A stretch of 64,000 nucleotides of DNA from Kitasatospora phosalacinea (GTDB taxonomy: Bacteria > Actinomycetota > Actinomycetes > Streptomycetales > Streptomycetaceae). Made by a program: the position numbers and the translations under genes. Positions 36,034 through 48,412 of this stretch are shown in pieces. The notes under the pieces were generated by a model. That model saw nothing but the letters and a program-made list of their open reading frames with translations. It ran no database searches and had not been told where the DNA came from. The stretch lies in contig NZ_JNWZ01000023.1 in assembly GCF_000716545.1 (NCBI RefSeq), forward strand, positions 1 to 64,000, read 5' to 3'. The stretch's first letter is position 1. The number at the start of each line of letters is the position of its first letter.

Positions 36034-37734
36034 ATGACCGTACGCAATACGGGGCCGGAGTCGGCCGATGTCCAAACGCTCAGAGCGGAGTTGGACGAAC
36101 TGCTGAGGGCGCGCCAGTTCGCCGCGCAGCGCGAGCGCAGGCTCGCCGAGGCCGTCCGGGCCGGTTACGAACCCGACCACGCACCCGCGTACGGCCGCCC
36201 GCCCCGGCAGCCGGATCCCGAGCTGGTGCGGCAGCTCGCCCAGGCGCAGAACCTCCGCGAAGGACTGGGCGCGCGGTGCCTGGAACTGAGTGACCGTCTG
36301 TTGGCCGCCGAGGACCGGCAGTTGGCGGGCAGACTGGCCGAGGGGCCCGCCAGCCACTCCACCTCCCGCACCGCTACCCGCACTCCCGGCCCGAACGACG
36401 CCCCCGGGGGCCGCAACGAGGGCTCCCGAACCCACCGCCCGACCGGGCCGGCCGCTCCCCTGGCACCTCCACAACGACCGTTCCCGACCGGGGCCCGTTT
36501 CGGTGGAGGGCACCACCCCGGTCCCGCCTTCGGTCCGGGCACCACGTCCGACGGCCCGTCCGGCGACGCCGCCACCCCGACCGCGCCCCCTGGCACCGAC
36601 GCCCCGCCGCTGCGCGGTGCCCGGTTCAGGACCGGCCGTCCACTGCGCTCCGCCGGAAAGAACGACGGCCACGAGGCATCCCCTGCCACACCGTCCCGCA
36701 CCGACACCGGCATCGTCGGGTCCGACGCGACCGCCCGGAACAACGGCCCGGGCGTCGGAAGCGGCGAACCACTCGGCACGTCGTGGGCCAGAACGCACGA
36801 CCCCAGGAACGGACTTGACGGCGCCGGGTCCCCCAGCACCGCACCCAGGCACTCCGGCCGCCCGCACACCGAACGCGACAGCGGCGGCAACGGTTACGCA
36901 GCCGACGGCAACCCCGGAACCGGGTTCCGGAACCCCGGCGGGGGCGTGCAGGCGGCCCCGGCGGCGAGCGGGGGGCGGTCCCGGACGGACGCCGAACTGA
37001 TCGCCCTCGTCCAGCGGATCACCGGCCTACACCGACAGGGCGCGGTGCACGAGTCCGCGGCCATCGTGGGGCAGGTGGCCCTGATGGTCTCACCGAACGA
37101 CCTGGTCGGGCTGGTCTCCCTGCTGCGCGCCGAGGGGCCGGCCGGATCCTCCACCTACCTGGCCAGATCCGTGGCCCTCGGCGCCCCGGAGCACGCGGCG
37201 GCCGCACTGGCGGAACTGCGCCGCGAAGGGCTGGTGGAAGAGGCGGCCGACCTGTTCCACGCCCTGTGGTCGGTGAGCGCGCAGACCCTTCCGGCACTGC
37301 TCGCGGCACTGGAGCAGTCGGGACAGTCCGCCGACGGACAGACCCTGCTGTGGGAGCGGGCCTCCGCTCCTGCCGGCGAACTCTCCGAGCTGGCACAGCA
37401 GTTGCGGGCATCGGGGCGTTCCGGCGATGTCCACCACCTGCTGCGCCAGGCCGCCGGCCGGCCGATCGGGGAGGTCGCCACGATCACCGCCGCGCTGGAC
37501 GAGGAATCGGCCGGCGAACTGATCCACGAGCTGGTGCGGATGCGTTCGGCCGGCGACGTCGGCCAGTTCGCGGCCGCGATCCGGGGTGCGGTGGAGCTGT
37601 ACGACGCGATGCTGTTCGCCGTGGACGACTTGGAGGAGAGCCGGGCCCGCAGCGCGTTCGCGGCGCTGCGCACCGCGGGGTTACCGACCGAACCGACGCC
37701 CCGGCCCCGGTCGAAGTCCCGTCAGCGCCGCTGA
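36034..37734 (+). CDS. Coiled-coil, disordered and helical-repeat protein of unknown function
   Basis: About 566 residues in three parts. Residues 1-105 are charged helices suited to coiled coil (SADVQTLRAELDELLRARQF). Residues about 105-315 are low-complexity Pro/Gly/Thr/Arg and probably disordered. Residues about 320-545 are regular alpha-helical repeats (ELIALVQRITGLHRQG, DLVGLVSLLRAEGPAG, AAAALAELRREGLVEEAADL), resembling a HEAT/TPR-like solenoid. I chose the ATG at 36034; a GTG at 35941 is in frame but less convincing. An 8-bp hairpin (35988-36009) lies just upstream. There are no catalytic or membrane motifs. Streptomyces proteins of this layout are often mislabelled as large tegument-like proteins. 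Confidence 0.7.
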   Translation: MTVRNTGPESADVQTLRAELDELLRARQFAAQRERRLAEAVRAGYEPDHAPAYGRPPRQPDPELVRQLAQAQNLREGLGARCLELSDRLLAAEDRQLAGRLAEGPASHSTSRTATRTPGPNDAPGGRNEGSRTHRPTGPAAPLAPPQRPFPTGARFGGGHHPGPAFGPGTTSDGPSGDAATPTAPPGTDAPPLRGARFRTGRPLRSAGKNDGHEASPATPSRTDTGIVGSDATARNNGPGVGSGEPLGTSWARTHDPRNGLDGAGSPSTAPRHSGRPHTERDSGGNGYAADGNPGTGFRNPGGGVQAAPAASGGRSRTDAELIALVQRITGLHRQGAVHESAAIVGQVALMVSPNDLVGLVSLLRAEGPAGSSTYLARSVALGAPEHAAAALAELRREGLVEEAADLFHALWSVSAQTLPALLAALEQSGQSADGQTLLWERASAPAGELSELAQQLRASGRSGDVHHLLRQAAGRPIGEVATITAALDEESAGELIHELVRMRSAGDVGQFAAAIRGAVELYDAMLFAVDDLEESRARSAFAALRTAGLPTEPTPRPRSKSRQRR

Positions 37735-37786
37735 CCGGCGAGGCGGTCGGGACCCGACGATCGGCCGCCGAACGCCGAACGGCCGA

Positions 37787-37812
37787 CGGACGCCCCGGGC
37801 GAGGGGCGTCCG
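37787..37812. terminator. Hairpin between convergent genes before glyS
   Basis: A perfect 10-bp stem (37787-37796 with 37803-37812) and a six-base GGGCGA loop lie between the 36034-37734 gene and glyS, which converge here. Confidence 0.75.
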
Positions 37813-37855
37813 CCGGCCGGACGAAGAACTGCGGCTCTGCTCCGGGGCCCCGGTG

Positions 37856-39238
<1,383 letters not shown>

Positions 39239-39496
39239 AGTGCTCTCTTCAGTACGACGGCACGGTCAGGGCGCGGCTGGTTGCGCGCGCCCGAATAACT
39301 CAGGGTACCGGGCATGCGGGGGCGGGGTTCAACTCGATAGTGGCACGGACGGGCTGCCGGGTGGCTGTACCGGGAGTGAACAGCCGTGCGTTCTCCGGCG
39401 TGTTGGAGGTCGCCCGGTGAAGGCGCGGCGCCCGGACGGTACGGGTGGCGGCCCGGCGGGCCGCGACCGGTAGGGGACGGGTCCACCCAATGCAAG

Positions 39497-39526
39497 TTGA
39501 CAATCATTTCCAGATAAGATGAGAAT
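39497..39526 (+). promoter_or_regulatory. Candidate znuA promoter (TTGACA-N18-GAGAAT)
   Basis: A perfect -35 hexamer TTGACA (39497-39502) is followed after 18 bases by GAGAAT (39521-39526). This predicts transcription starting about seven bases later, at or next to the ATG at 39534, that is, a leaderless mRNA. Both elements lie inside the two Zur boxes. Confidence 0.5.
39498..39512. promoter_or_regulatory. Zur box 1
   Basis: TGACAATCATTTCCA matches the Streptomyces Zur pattern TGaaAATcaTTttCA closely. It overlaps the -35 hexamer of the predicted znuA promoter. Confidence 0.75.
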
Positions 39527-39534
39527 GGTTGTCA
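39520..39534. promoter_or_regulatory. Zur box 2 overlapping the predicted -10 and start of znuA
   Basis: TGAGAATGGTTGTCA keeps the TGAnAATnnTTnTCA palindrome. It starts 22 bp after box 1, about two helical turns, so two Zur dimers could sit on one face of the DNA and block the promoter when zinc is plentiful. Confidence 0.75.
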
Positions 39535-40502
39535 TGAGGATTCGCCGCACGCACCCCCGGATAGCACTCGCCGTCACCGCCCTCGCCGGATCCCTGCTGC
39601 TCTCCGGCTGCGGCGGCGCCAGCAGTGCGGCGGGGAAGGACGGCGGCGGTCTGGAGGTGGTGGCCTCCTTCTACCCGATGGAGTTCCTGGCCCGGCAGAT
39701 AGGCGGGGCGCACGTGAAGGTCACCGACCTGACCGCCCCCGGAGTGGAGCCGCACGACCTGGAGCTGACGGCCAAGCAGGTCGCAACCGTCCAGCGGGCC
39801 GACGCGGTGGTCTACCTGAAGGGCCTGCAGCCGACCGTGGACAAGGCGGTCGCGCAGTCCCACGTCAAGCACGCGGTGGACGCCACCGCCGTCTCCCCAC
39901 TGGTGGACCACCACCTCGACGAGGGCGGGGAGGACGAGACCGAGGCGCACGACGGCGAGCACGGGCACGAGCACGGCGGCGCGACCGGCGACCCGCACAT
40001 CTGGCTGGACCCGACCCGGTACGCGGCGGTGGCCCGCGCCGTGGGCGCCGAACTCGCGGGGATCGACCCCGCCAACGCCGCCGAATACCAGCGCAACACC
40101 GACGACCTGGTGGCCCGGCTCGGCTCCCTGGACCAGGAGTTCAGGGACGGTCTGACCGGCACCGCGACCCGGACCTTCGTCACCAGCCACGCCGCGTTCG
40201 GCTACCTCGCCGAGCACTACGGGCTGGAGCAGGTCGCGATCAACGGGGTCGACCCGGAGGCCGAGCCCACCCCGTCCCGGATGGCCGAGATCCAGCGCGC
40301 CGCCAAGGAGAACGGCGCCACCACCGTCTTCTTCGAAGCCCTGGTCAGCCCCAAGCTGGCCGACACCGTGGCCGCCGACCTGGGGCTCAAGACCGCCGTG
40401 CTCGACCCCCTGGAGGGGATCAAGGAGCCGGACCGGGACGACTACTTCTCCGTCATGCGGCAGAACCTGGCCAACCTGCGGGCCGCGCTCGGCTCCCGCT
40501 GA
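39534..40502 (+). CDS. znuA: Zinc ABC transporter, substrate-binding lipoprotein
   Basis: Captures extracellular zinc for the ZnuCB importer. Three in-frame ATGs exist (39519, 39525, 39534); I take the last because it gives a compact lipoprotein signal (MRIRRTHPRIALAVTALAG then LLLSGC) and fits the predicted transcription start, giving 322 residues. The cluster A-I fold is clear: EVVASFYPMEFLARQIGG, TAPGVEPHDLELTAKQVA with a metal-binding His, a His/Glu/Asp-rich loop (HDGEHGHEHGG), DPHIWLDPTRYAAVA with another ligand His, and TSHAAFGYLAEHYGLEQ. The charged His loop is typical of ZnuA rather than manganese-binding relatives. Confidence 0.94.
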   Translation: MRIRRTHPRIALAVTALAGSLLLSGCGGASSAAGKDGGGLEVVASFYPMEFLARQIGGAHVKVTDLTAPGVEPHDLELTAKQVATVQRADAVVYLKGLQPTVDKAVAQSHVKHAVDATAVSPLVDHHLDEGGEDETEAHDGEHGHEHGGATGDPHIWLDPTRYAAVARAVGAELAGIDPANAAEYQRNTDDLVARLGSLDQEFRDGLTGTATRTFVTSHAAFGYLAEHYGLEQVAINGVDPEAEPTPSRMAEIQRAAKENGATTVFFEALVSPKLADTVAADLGLKTAVLDPLEGIKEPDRDDYFSVMRQNLANLRAALGSR

Positions 40503-40680
40503 GCCCACCCGGACCACCTGGAACCACCCGGACCACTTGGAACCGCCTGGAACCACCAGGGCCCGCCCGGATCCATCCGGCCCAGTCGAACCGGCCCGTC
40601 CGAGCCAGGACGAACCAGCCCGATCCGAACCGGCCCGATCCGGACCTGAACGAGCGGCGAAAGCAGAGCGAGGAACCACC

Positions 40681-41505
40681 ATGAGTGCTGTCACTGCCAC
40701 GGCAGACTCCGACCGGCCGCGTCCGTCCTCCCCCGAGGACGCCGGGTCGGCGGTCGTCGGGCTCCGGGGCGCCGTCGCCACCGTCGGAGGACGGCCGGTG
40801 CTGCGCGGCGTCGACCTCACCGTCCGGCCGGGCGAAGTGGTCGCCCTGCTGGGCGCCAACGGGTCCGGCAAGTCCACCACCGTGAAGAGCGTGATCGGCT
40901 CGGTACCGCTGGACCGGGGCAGCCTGGAGCTGTTCGGCCGGCCGTACCGCAAGTTCCGGGACTGGCACCGGATCGGGTACGTGCCGCAGCGCACCACCGC
41001 GGCCGGCGGGGTACCGGCCACGGTGCGCGAGGTGGTCTCCACCGGGCGGCTGCCGCAGCACCGGCTGCTGCCGTTCCGCCGCAAGGACCGTGCCGCGGTG
41101 GACCGGGCGCTGTCCGCCGTCGGCATGCTGGACCGGGCCGGCGACGGGGTGGCCCACCTCTCCGGCGGGCAGCACCAGCGGGTGCTGATCGCCCGCGCGC
41201 TGGTCGGCGTCCCCGACCTGCTGATCATGGACGAGCCGATGGCCGGTGTCGACGTGGACAGCCAGCAGGTGCTCGCCGACATCCTCCGCACCGAGGTGGA
41301 ACGCGGCTGCGCGGTGCTGCTGGTGCTGCACGAACTCGGGCCGCTGGAACCGCTGATCGACCGCGCCGTGGTGCTCCGCGACGGCTGCGTGGCGCACGAC
41401 GGGCCACCGCCCCGGGGCGTCGGCCAGCACGCGCTGCCCGGCCACGACCACGTCCACCCGCACGCCGATGACCACCACCGCACCACCCAGGGGCTACTGG
41501 CATGA
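40681..41505 (+). CDS. znuC: Zinc ABC transporter, ATP-binding protein
   Basis: A 274-residue ATPase powering zinc uptake. Walker A is LLGANGSGKSTTVKS, the Q-loop VPQRTT, the signature LSGGQHQRVLIARAL, Walker B DLLIMDEPMAG and the switch His in LVLHEL. The C-terminal tail is His-rich (GHDHVHPHADDHH), a common feature of zinc-handling ATPases. It follows znuA after a 178-base repetitive spacer and overlaps znuB by four bases (ATGA). Confidence 0.95.
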   Translation: MSAVTATADSDRPRPSSPEDAGSAVVGLRGAVATVGGRPVLRGVDLTVRPGEVVALLGANGSGKSTTVKSVIGSVPLDRGSLELFGRPYRKFRDWHRIGYVPQRTTAAGGVPATVREVVSTGRLPQHRLLPFRRKDRAAVDRALSAVGMLDRAGDGVAHLSGGQHQRVLIARALVGVPDLLIMDEPMAGVDVDSQQVLADILRTEVERGCAVLLVLHELGPLEPLIDRAVVLRDGCVAHDGPPPRGVGQHALPGHDHVHPHADDHHRTTQGLLA

Positions 41506-42521
41506 TCGAGATGTTCCAACCCGACTTCATGCAGCGGGCCTTCCTCGCCGCCGTCCTGGTCGGCGTCACCGCGCCGTCGATCGGCATCTACCTGGTGCAG
41601 CGCCGGCAGGCGTTGATGGGCGACGGCATCGGGCACGTCGCGCTGACCGGCGTCGGCCTCGGCTTCCTGTTCCAGGCCAACCCGATGTGGACGGCGGTGC
41701 TGGTCTGCGTGCTCGGCGCCGTCGTGATGGAACTCGTCCGGGCCCGCGGCAACCAGCGCGGCGACATCGCGCTGGCGATGCTCTTCTACGGCGGCATGGC
41801 CGGCGGCAAGCTGCTGGTCTCGATGAGCAGCCAGTCCGGGGCTGGCAGCCTGGAGAGCTACCTGTGGGGTTCCATCCTGTTCGTCTCCCCCGGCGACCTG
41901 GCGGTGATCGGCCTGCTCGCGGCGGTGGTCCTCGCGGTCACCGTGGGCCTGCGCCGGCAGCTGTTCGCGGTCTGCCAGGACGAGGAGTTCGCCCGGGTGA
42001 CGGGCCTGCCGGTGCGGGTGCTGAACCTGCTGCTCGCGGTGATGGCCGCGGTCACCGTGACGGTCGCCATGCGGGTGGTCGGTCTGTTGCTGGTGAGCGC
42101 CCTGATGGTGGTCCCGGTGGCGGCCGCCCAGCAGCTGACCCGGTCCTTCGCGGCCACCCAGGCCACCGCGATCGGCGTGGGCGTGGTGACGGCGCTGCTC
42201 GGCGTCGGCACCTCCTACCAGGCCGACCTGCCGTCCGGCCCGACCATCGTGTTCCTGGCTATCCTCACCTTCGCCCTGTTCAGCGTGGTCGCCGCACCGC
42301 TGGCCAGACGGCGCCACCGGGCCTCCGCCGAGCACGGCCCGGCGGTGTGCGACGTGGCGCTGCCCGACGGCACCGCCGGGAGCTCCCCGGGCGGGCCGGG
42401 AACCGCGGGGGGCCCGGTCGCAGTCCTGGAGGGGACGGAGCCGGTCCGGGCACCGGCGGGGACGGCGGTCGATGCACCGCTGTCGGGGGAGTCGCTGTCA
42501 AGTCGGGGGCTGGCACAATGA
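41502..42521 (+). CDS. znuB: Zinc ABC transporter, permease
   Basis: A 339-residue ABC-3 family membrane protein with about eight or nine hydrophobic segments between residues 10 and 275 (PDFMQRAFLAAVLVGVTAPS, MGDGIGHVALTGVGLGFLF, VVGLLLVSALMVVPVAAAQQ). The last ~65 residues form a hydrophilic Gly/Ala/Pro-rich cytoplasmic tail not usual for the core family. It is translationally coupled to znuC and followed 35 bases later by zur. Confidence 0.95.
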   Translation: MIEMFQPDFMQRAFLAAVLVGVTAPSIGIYLVQRRQALMGDGIGHVALTGVGLGFLFQANPMWTAVLVCVLGAVVMELVRARGNQRGDIALAMLFYGGMAGGKLLVSMSSQSGAGSLESYLWGSILFVSPGDLAVIGLLAAVVLAVTVGLRRQLFAVCQDEEFARVTGLPVRVLNLLLAVMAAVTVTVAMRVVGLLLVSALMVVPVAAAQQLTRSFAATQATAIGVGVVTALLGVGTSYQADLPSGPTIVFLAILTFALFSVVAAPLARRRHRASAEHGPAVCDVALPDGTAGSSPGGPGTAGGPVAVLEGTEPVRAPAGTAVDAPLSGESLSSRGLAQ

Positions 42522-42556
42522 TGTGCGAAACCACCCGATCAGCAGGAGGACCCACG

Positions 42557-42976
42557 GTGACCACCGCAGGCCCGTCGCCGCGCGCGCGATCGACTCGGCA
42601 GCGCACCGCCGTCTCGGCGGTCCTGGACGAGATTGAGGACTTCCGCAGCGCGCAGGAACTGCACGACATGCTCAAGCACCGGGGCGACTCGGTGGGTCTG
42701 ACCACCGTCTACCGCACGCTGCAGTCGCTGGCCGAGGCCGGCGAGGTGGACGTGCTGCGCACCGCCGAGGGCGAGGCGGTGTACCGGCGGTGCAGCAGCG
42801 GTCACCACCACCACCTGGTGTGCCGGCACTGCGGGGCGACCGTCGAGGTCGAGGGCCCCGCGGTCGAGCGCTGGGCCAACGCGGTCGCCGCCGAACACGG
42901 GTTCAGCGACATCGCGCACACCCTGGAGATCTTCGGCACCTGCGGCGAGTGCGCCGCCAAGCAGCAGGCGGAGTAG
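42557..42976 (+). CDS. zur: Zinc uptake regulator Zur (Fur family)
   Basis: A 139-residue zinc-responsive repressor, the same length as S. coelicolor Zur. The N-terminal winged helix covers ARSTRQRTAVSAVLDEIEDF to VGLTTVYRTLQSLAEAGEVD. The metal sites are the His-rich CSSGHHHHLVCRHCG, the Cys pair there with the C-terminal CGEC (structural zinc), and HTLEIFG. I start at the GTG at 42557, seven bases after GGAGGA; ATGs at 42518-42523 are too far from a binding site. Being last in the znu operon, it should be autorepressed through the Zur boxes at 39498-39534 unless it has its own promoter. Confidence 0.95.
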   Translation: MTTAGPSPRARSTRQRTAVSAVLDEIEDFRSAQELHDMLKHRGDSVGLTTVYRTLQSLAEAGEVDVLRTAEGEAVYRRCSSGHHHHLVCRHCGATVEVEGPAVERWANAVAAEHGFSDIAHTLEIFGTCGECAAKQQAE

Positions 42977-43011
42977 CAAGCGGAGTAGCGACCCGCGAGG
43001 CCCGGCAACGG

Positions 43012-43049
43012 CGAGGGCCCGGATCGGAGCAGTCCGATCCGGGCCCTCG
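43012..43049. terminator. Strong bidirectional terminator between zur and uppS
   Basis: A perfect 17-bp stem (43012-43028 with 43033-43049) closes on a GCAG tetraloop between converging genes. Confidence 0.9.
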
Positions 43050-43066
43050 GCCGTACCTGTCGGCGG

Positions 43067-43894
43067 TCAGCGCTGCGGGGGGAGCCCGGTGGCGACCTCG
43101 TTGGGCAGCGCCCCGCCGAAACGGCGGTCGCGGCGGGCGTACTGCTCGCAGGCGCGCCACAGGTCGCGGCGGTCGAAGTCCGGCCAGAGCACGTCCTGGA
43201 AGACCAGTTCGGCGTAGGCGGACTGCCAGGCGAGGAAGTTGGAGGTGCGCTGCTCGCCGCTGGGGCGCAGGAACAGGTCGACGTCCGGCATGTCCGGGTA
43301 GTACAGGTACTTGGCGAACAGCTTCTCGTTGACCTTCTCCGGGTTGATCTTCCCGGCGGCGACGTCGCGGGCGATGGCCAGCGCGGCGTCGGCGATCTCG
43401 GCCCGGCCGCCGTAGTTGAGGCAGAAGTACAGCGTCATCGCGTCGTTGCCCTTGGTCTGCTCCTGGGCGACCTGGAGCTCTTGGACCACGCTCTTCCACA
43501 TCCGCGGCATCCGGCCGGCCCAGCGGATCCGGATGCCCATGGCGTCCATCTCGTCGCGGCGGCGGCGGATCACGTCCCGGTTGAAGTTCATCAGGAACTT
43601 CACCTCGTCCGGGGAGCGCTTCCAGTTCTCGGTGGAGAAGGCGTACAGCGAGAGGTTCTTGACCCCGATCTCCAGGCAGCCGCGCAGCACGTCGAGGACG
43701 ACGCCCTCGCCGACCCGGTGGCCCTCGGTGCGGGGCAGGCCGCGCTCCTTGGCCCAGCGTCCGTTGCCGTCCATGACCACCGCGACGTGGTTGGGGACCA
43801 GTTCGCCCGGGATCTTCGGCGGCTTGGCTCCGCTCGGGTGCGGGGCCGGAGCCTCGTACGTCCGCTTGCTGCCGAACAGCCGTCGCGCGACCAT
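43067..43894 (-). CDS. uppS: Isoprenyl (undecaprenyl-type) diphosphate synthase
   Basis: Cis-prenyltransferase that makes the long-chain lipid carrier for peptidoglycan. I begin at the ATG at 43894, just behind the recO stop with GGAG upstream, giving 275 residues. Motifs: [20 protein letters not shown] with the catalytic Asp, [32 protein letters not shown], and [20 protein letters not shown] with the Mg-binding Glu region. Some actinobacterial paralogues make other chain lengths, so the product length is inferred. Coupled to recO. Confidence 0.94.
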   Translation of the reverse strand: MVARRLFGSKRTYEAPAPHPSGAKPPKIPGELVPNHVAVVMDGNGRWAKERGLPRTEGHRVGEGVVLDVLRGCLEIGVKNLSLYAFSTENWKRSPDEVKFLMNFNRDVIRRRRDEMDAMGIRIRWAGRMPRMWKSVVQELQVAQEQTKGNDAMTLYFCLNYGGRAEIADAALAIARDVAAGKINPEKVNEKLFAKYLYYPDMPDVDLFLRPSGEQRTSNFLAWQSAYAELVFQDVLWPDFDRRDLWRACEQYARRDRRFGGALPNEVATGLPPQR

Positions 43895-43896
43895 GC

Positions 43897-44643
43897 TCAC
43901 TTCTCCACGTATCTCATCGAGCGGATGCCCCGCTCCAGGTGCCACTGCAGGTAGGCGGCCACCAGCCCGCTGCCCTCGCGCCAGTACCGCGGCTCGCAGC
44001 CGTCGGCGGTCTGCCAGTCTCCGGAGAGCAGCGCGCCGAGCAGTACGAGTGTCTCAGGGGAGGGTACGGCACTTCCGGGCACCCGGCAGTCGCCGCACAG
44101 CACGCCACCGGCCTGGAGCGAGAAGAAGCGGTTGGGGCCCGGCAGCCCGCAGCGGGCGCAGTCGGTGAAGCTCGCGCCGTAGCCGTTGACGGCGAGCGAG
44201 CGCAGCAGGAAGGCGTCCAGCACCAGGTGCGACTGGTGGGTGCCGGCGGCCAGCGTGCGCAGGGCGCCGACCAGCAGCAGGTACTGCTGGACGGCGGGCT
44301 GGCCCTCGTTCTCGGCGAAGCGCTCGGCGGTCTCCAGCATCGCGGTGCCCGCCGTGTAGCGGGCGTAGTCGTCGACGATCCGGGCGCCGTAGGGGGCGAT
44401 GGTCTCCACCTGGGTGCACAGCGGCAGGGTGCGGCCGACCAGGTCGCTGCCGCGGCTGAAGAACTGGATGTCGACGTGCGAGAAGGGTTCGAGCCGGGCG
44501 CCGAACTTCGACTTGGTCCGGCGCACTCCCCGGGCCACCGCACGCACCTGGCCGTGCTGGCGGGTCAGGAAGGTGATGATCCGGTCGGCCTCGCCGAGCT
44601 TCTGGGTGCGCAGCACGATGCCGTCGTCGCGGAAGAGACTCAT
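43897..44643 (-). CDS. recO: DNA repair protein RecO
   Basis: Loads RecA onto SSB-coated single-stranded DNA together with RecR. 248 residues. The N-terminal OB fold reads [20 protein letters not shown] and [20 protein letters not shown]. The C-terminal helical region carries a four-Cys zinc motif, CARCG then CGDC, and [17 protein letters not shown] start at the ATG giving [11 protein letters not shown]; an in-frame ATG 12 bases earlier is possible. Its stop precedes uppS by two bases. Confidence 0.95.
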   Translation of the reverse strand: MSLFRDDGIVLRTQKLGEADRIITFLTRQHGQVRAVARGVRRTKSKFGARLEPFSHVDIQFFSRGSDLVGRTLPLCTQVETIAPYGARIVDDYARYTAGTAMLETAERFAENEGQPAVQQYLLLVGALRTLAAGTHQSHLVLDAFLLRSLAVNGYGASFTDCARCGLPGPNRFFSLQAGGVLCGDCRVPGSAVPSPETLVLLGALLSGDWQTADGCEPRYWREGSGLVAAYLQWHLERGIRSMRYVEK

Positions 44644-44911
44644 GGTGGAACCCATTCTCCCGCACCCCGCCGACAGTCCGGTCGGACGGAGGCCCGGAGG
44701 GAGGGCCCACGGTACGGCGGCGCGCAGCCGTGAACCCGCACCGGGGTTGTGGGGGGATTTCACCCGTGCGGTGCGGGTCACGGCGGGCCCGGGAGGGGGG
44801 AGTTTCGGGCCCGGCTCGTGGGTGGTGCGGAAGGACGGGAGGAAGGAGGAGGAGGGAGGACGAACGGCGGGAGGTGCGGTGGCGGGCCTCGGCGGCAGGC
44901 CCGGCCCGGTG

Positions 44912-45577
44912 TCAGTGCGTGGCGCGGGTGGCCGCCTCCAGCAGCAGGCCGACCTGCCGGTCGGTGAGGCGCAGGCAGCGGCCGACCACGGCGAGCACGG
45001 CCCGCTCCTGCGGGAGGTAGCGGCCGTCGGCGAGGGCGACCATCGCACCGAGGGTGAGCAGTCGTTCGCGGCCCTGGACGGCCAGGTGCGGGGCGAGCGG
45101 TTCGAGCGCGGCGTGCAGTTCGACGGCGAGCCCGCCGCCCTCGGCGTCCACGTCGATCGGTTCGCCGCCGCCGTGCCCGGAAAGCGCGGCCAGCGCGGCC
45201 AGCACCTGGACCTCGCCGCAGTCGTCGAACCCGGCTTCCCTGATCACCGTGCAGGCCGCCTCGCGCCCGCCGCGCCCGGCGGTGCCGCCGGCCGCGAGCG
45301 CGGCCAGGGCGATGGTGTACTGGGCGTCGCGGAGCATCGCGCCGAGCCGGACCGAGGTCAACTGCTCCAGTGCGTCGACCCCGTAGCGGCCGCGGCAGGC
45401 CGTGCACTGGACGCTGCGGACCACGCCGCCGAGCGGCAGGACCGGCGTCCCGAGCAACCGCAGCCACCGTCGGCCGTGTTGCCGGCGGTAGTTGCGGTCT
45501 CCGCCACAGCCGGGGCAGAAGAATTCACCGAGGACATCCGTCCGCCACCGAGGGCGAACACCCCACAACCCTGTCAC
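44912..45577 (-). CDS. Zinc-ribbon plus TerB-like domain protein
   Basis: A 221-residue protein. The N-terminal ~65 residues form a zinc ribbon with two Cys pairs, FFCPGCGGDRNY and VQCTACRGRYG. The remainder is helical and resembles the TerB/TerB-C fold: [20 protein letters not shown], a long middle section, then LLTLGAMVALADGRYLPQERAV, where an acidic motif (ALADGRY) is typical of TerB-like metal-binding helices. TerB relatives are linked to tellurite and stress responses, but this subfamily is uncharacterised and no other ter genes are near. It starts with GTG and stands alone. Confidence 0.75.
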   Translation of the reverse strand: MTGLWGVRPRWRTDVLGEFFCPGCGGDRNYRRQHGRRWLRLLGTPVLPLGGVVRSVQCTACRGRYGVDALEQLTSVRLGAMLRDAQYTIALAALAAGGTAGRGGREAACTVIREAGFDDCGEVQVLAALAALSGHGGGEPIDVDAEGGGLAVELHAALEPLAPHLAVQGRERLLTLGAMVALADGRYLPQERAVLAVVGRCLRLTDRQVGLLLEAATRATH

Positions 45578-45932
45578 GGCGCCACTCCCCAGACATGGCA
45601 GGCGGCCTGCACATCGATGGGCAGGTCACGCGTCCGGACGCCGGAGTCGTCCCACCGACCCCGGTTCCGGTCCGACGATGTTGCCACGGTTACCGGCTCG
45701 TGTCAGCACCCTGAACGGGTGCCGGGGGAAAATTTGTGACCGGGGACACATGTGATTGTCGACACCACCCGAACACCCGCACCGGGGGCCGGGCATCCAC
45801 TGATGACCAGTCAACTCCCCTCACCGGAAGGGAGATCCGCCGACGCCGACCGGGGCGGCGGAAGTCCACCGGGGACGCGGAGGGGACCCGCCGACGACGG
45901 GTCCCCTCGGAGCGCACCGGCGCGCGGCGGCG
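45578..45932. other. Intergenic region between leuA and the TerB-like gene
   Basis: About 355 bases, holding the leuA terminator at 45880-45908 and presumably the promoter of the TerB-like gene. A lower-GC patch around 45715-45765 contains AAAATTTGTGACCGG. No coding frame is convincing. Confidence 0.55.
45880..45908 (-). terminator. Hairpin terminator downstream of leuA
   Basis: A perfect 11-bp stem (45880-45890 with 45898-45908) with a seven-base loop, 25 bases past the leuA stop. Confidence 0.8.
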
Positions 45933-48348
<2,416 letters not shown>

Positions 48349-48412
48349 CGGGCCGTCGGCGGCCGGCCCGGCAGGGCTGGCCGGGCTGGTCGGGCCGGCC
48401 CGGCCGGGGTGT

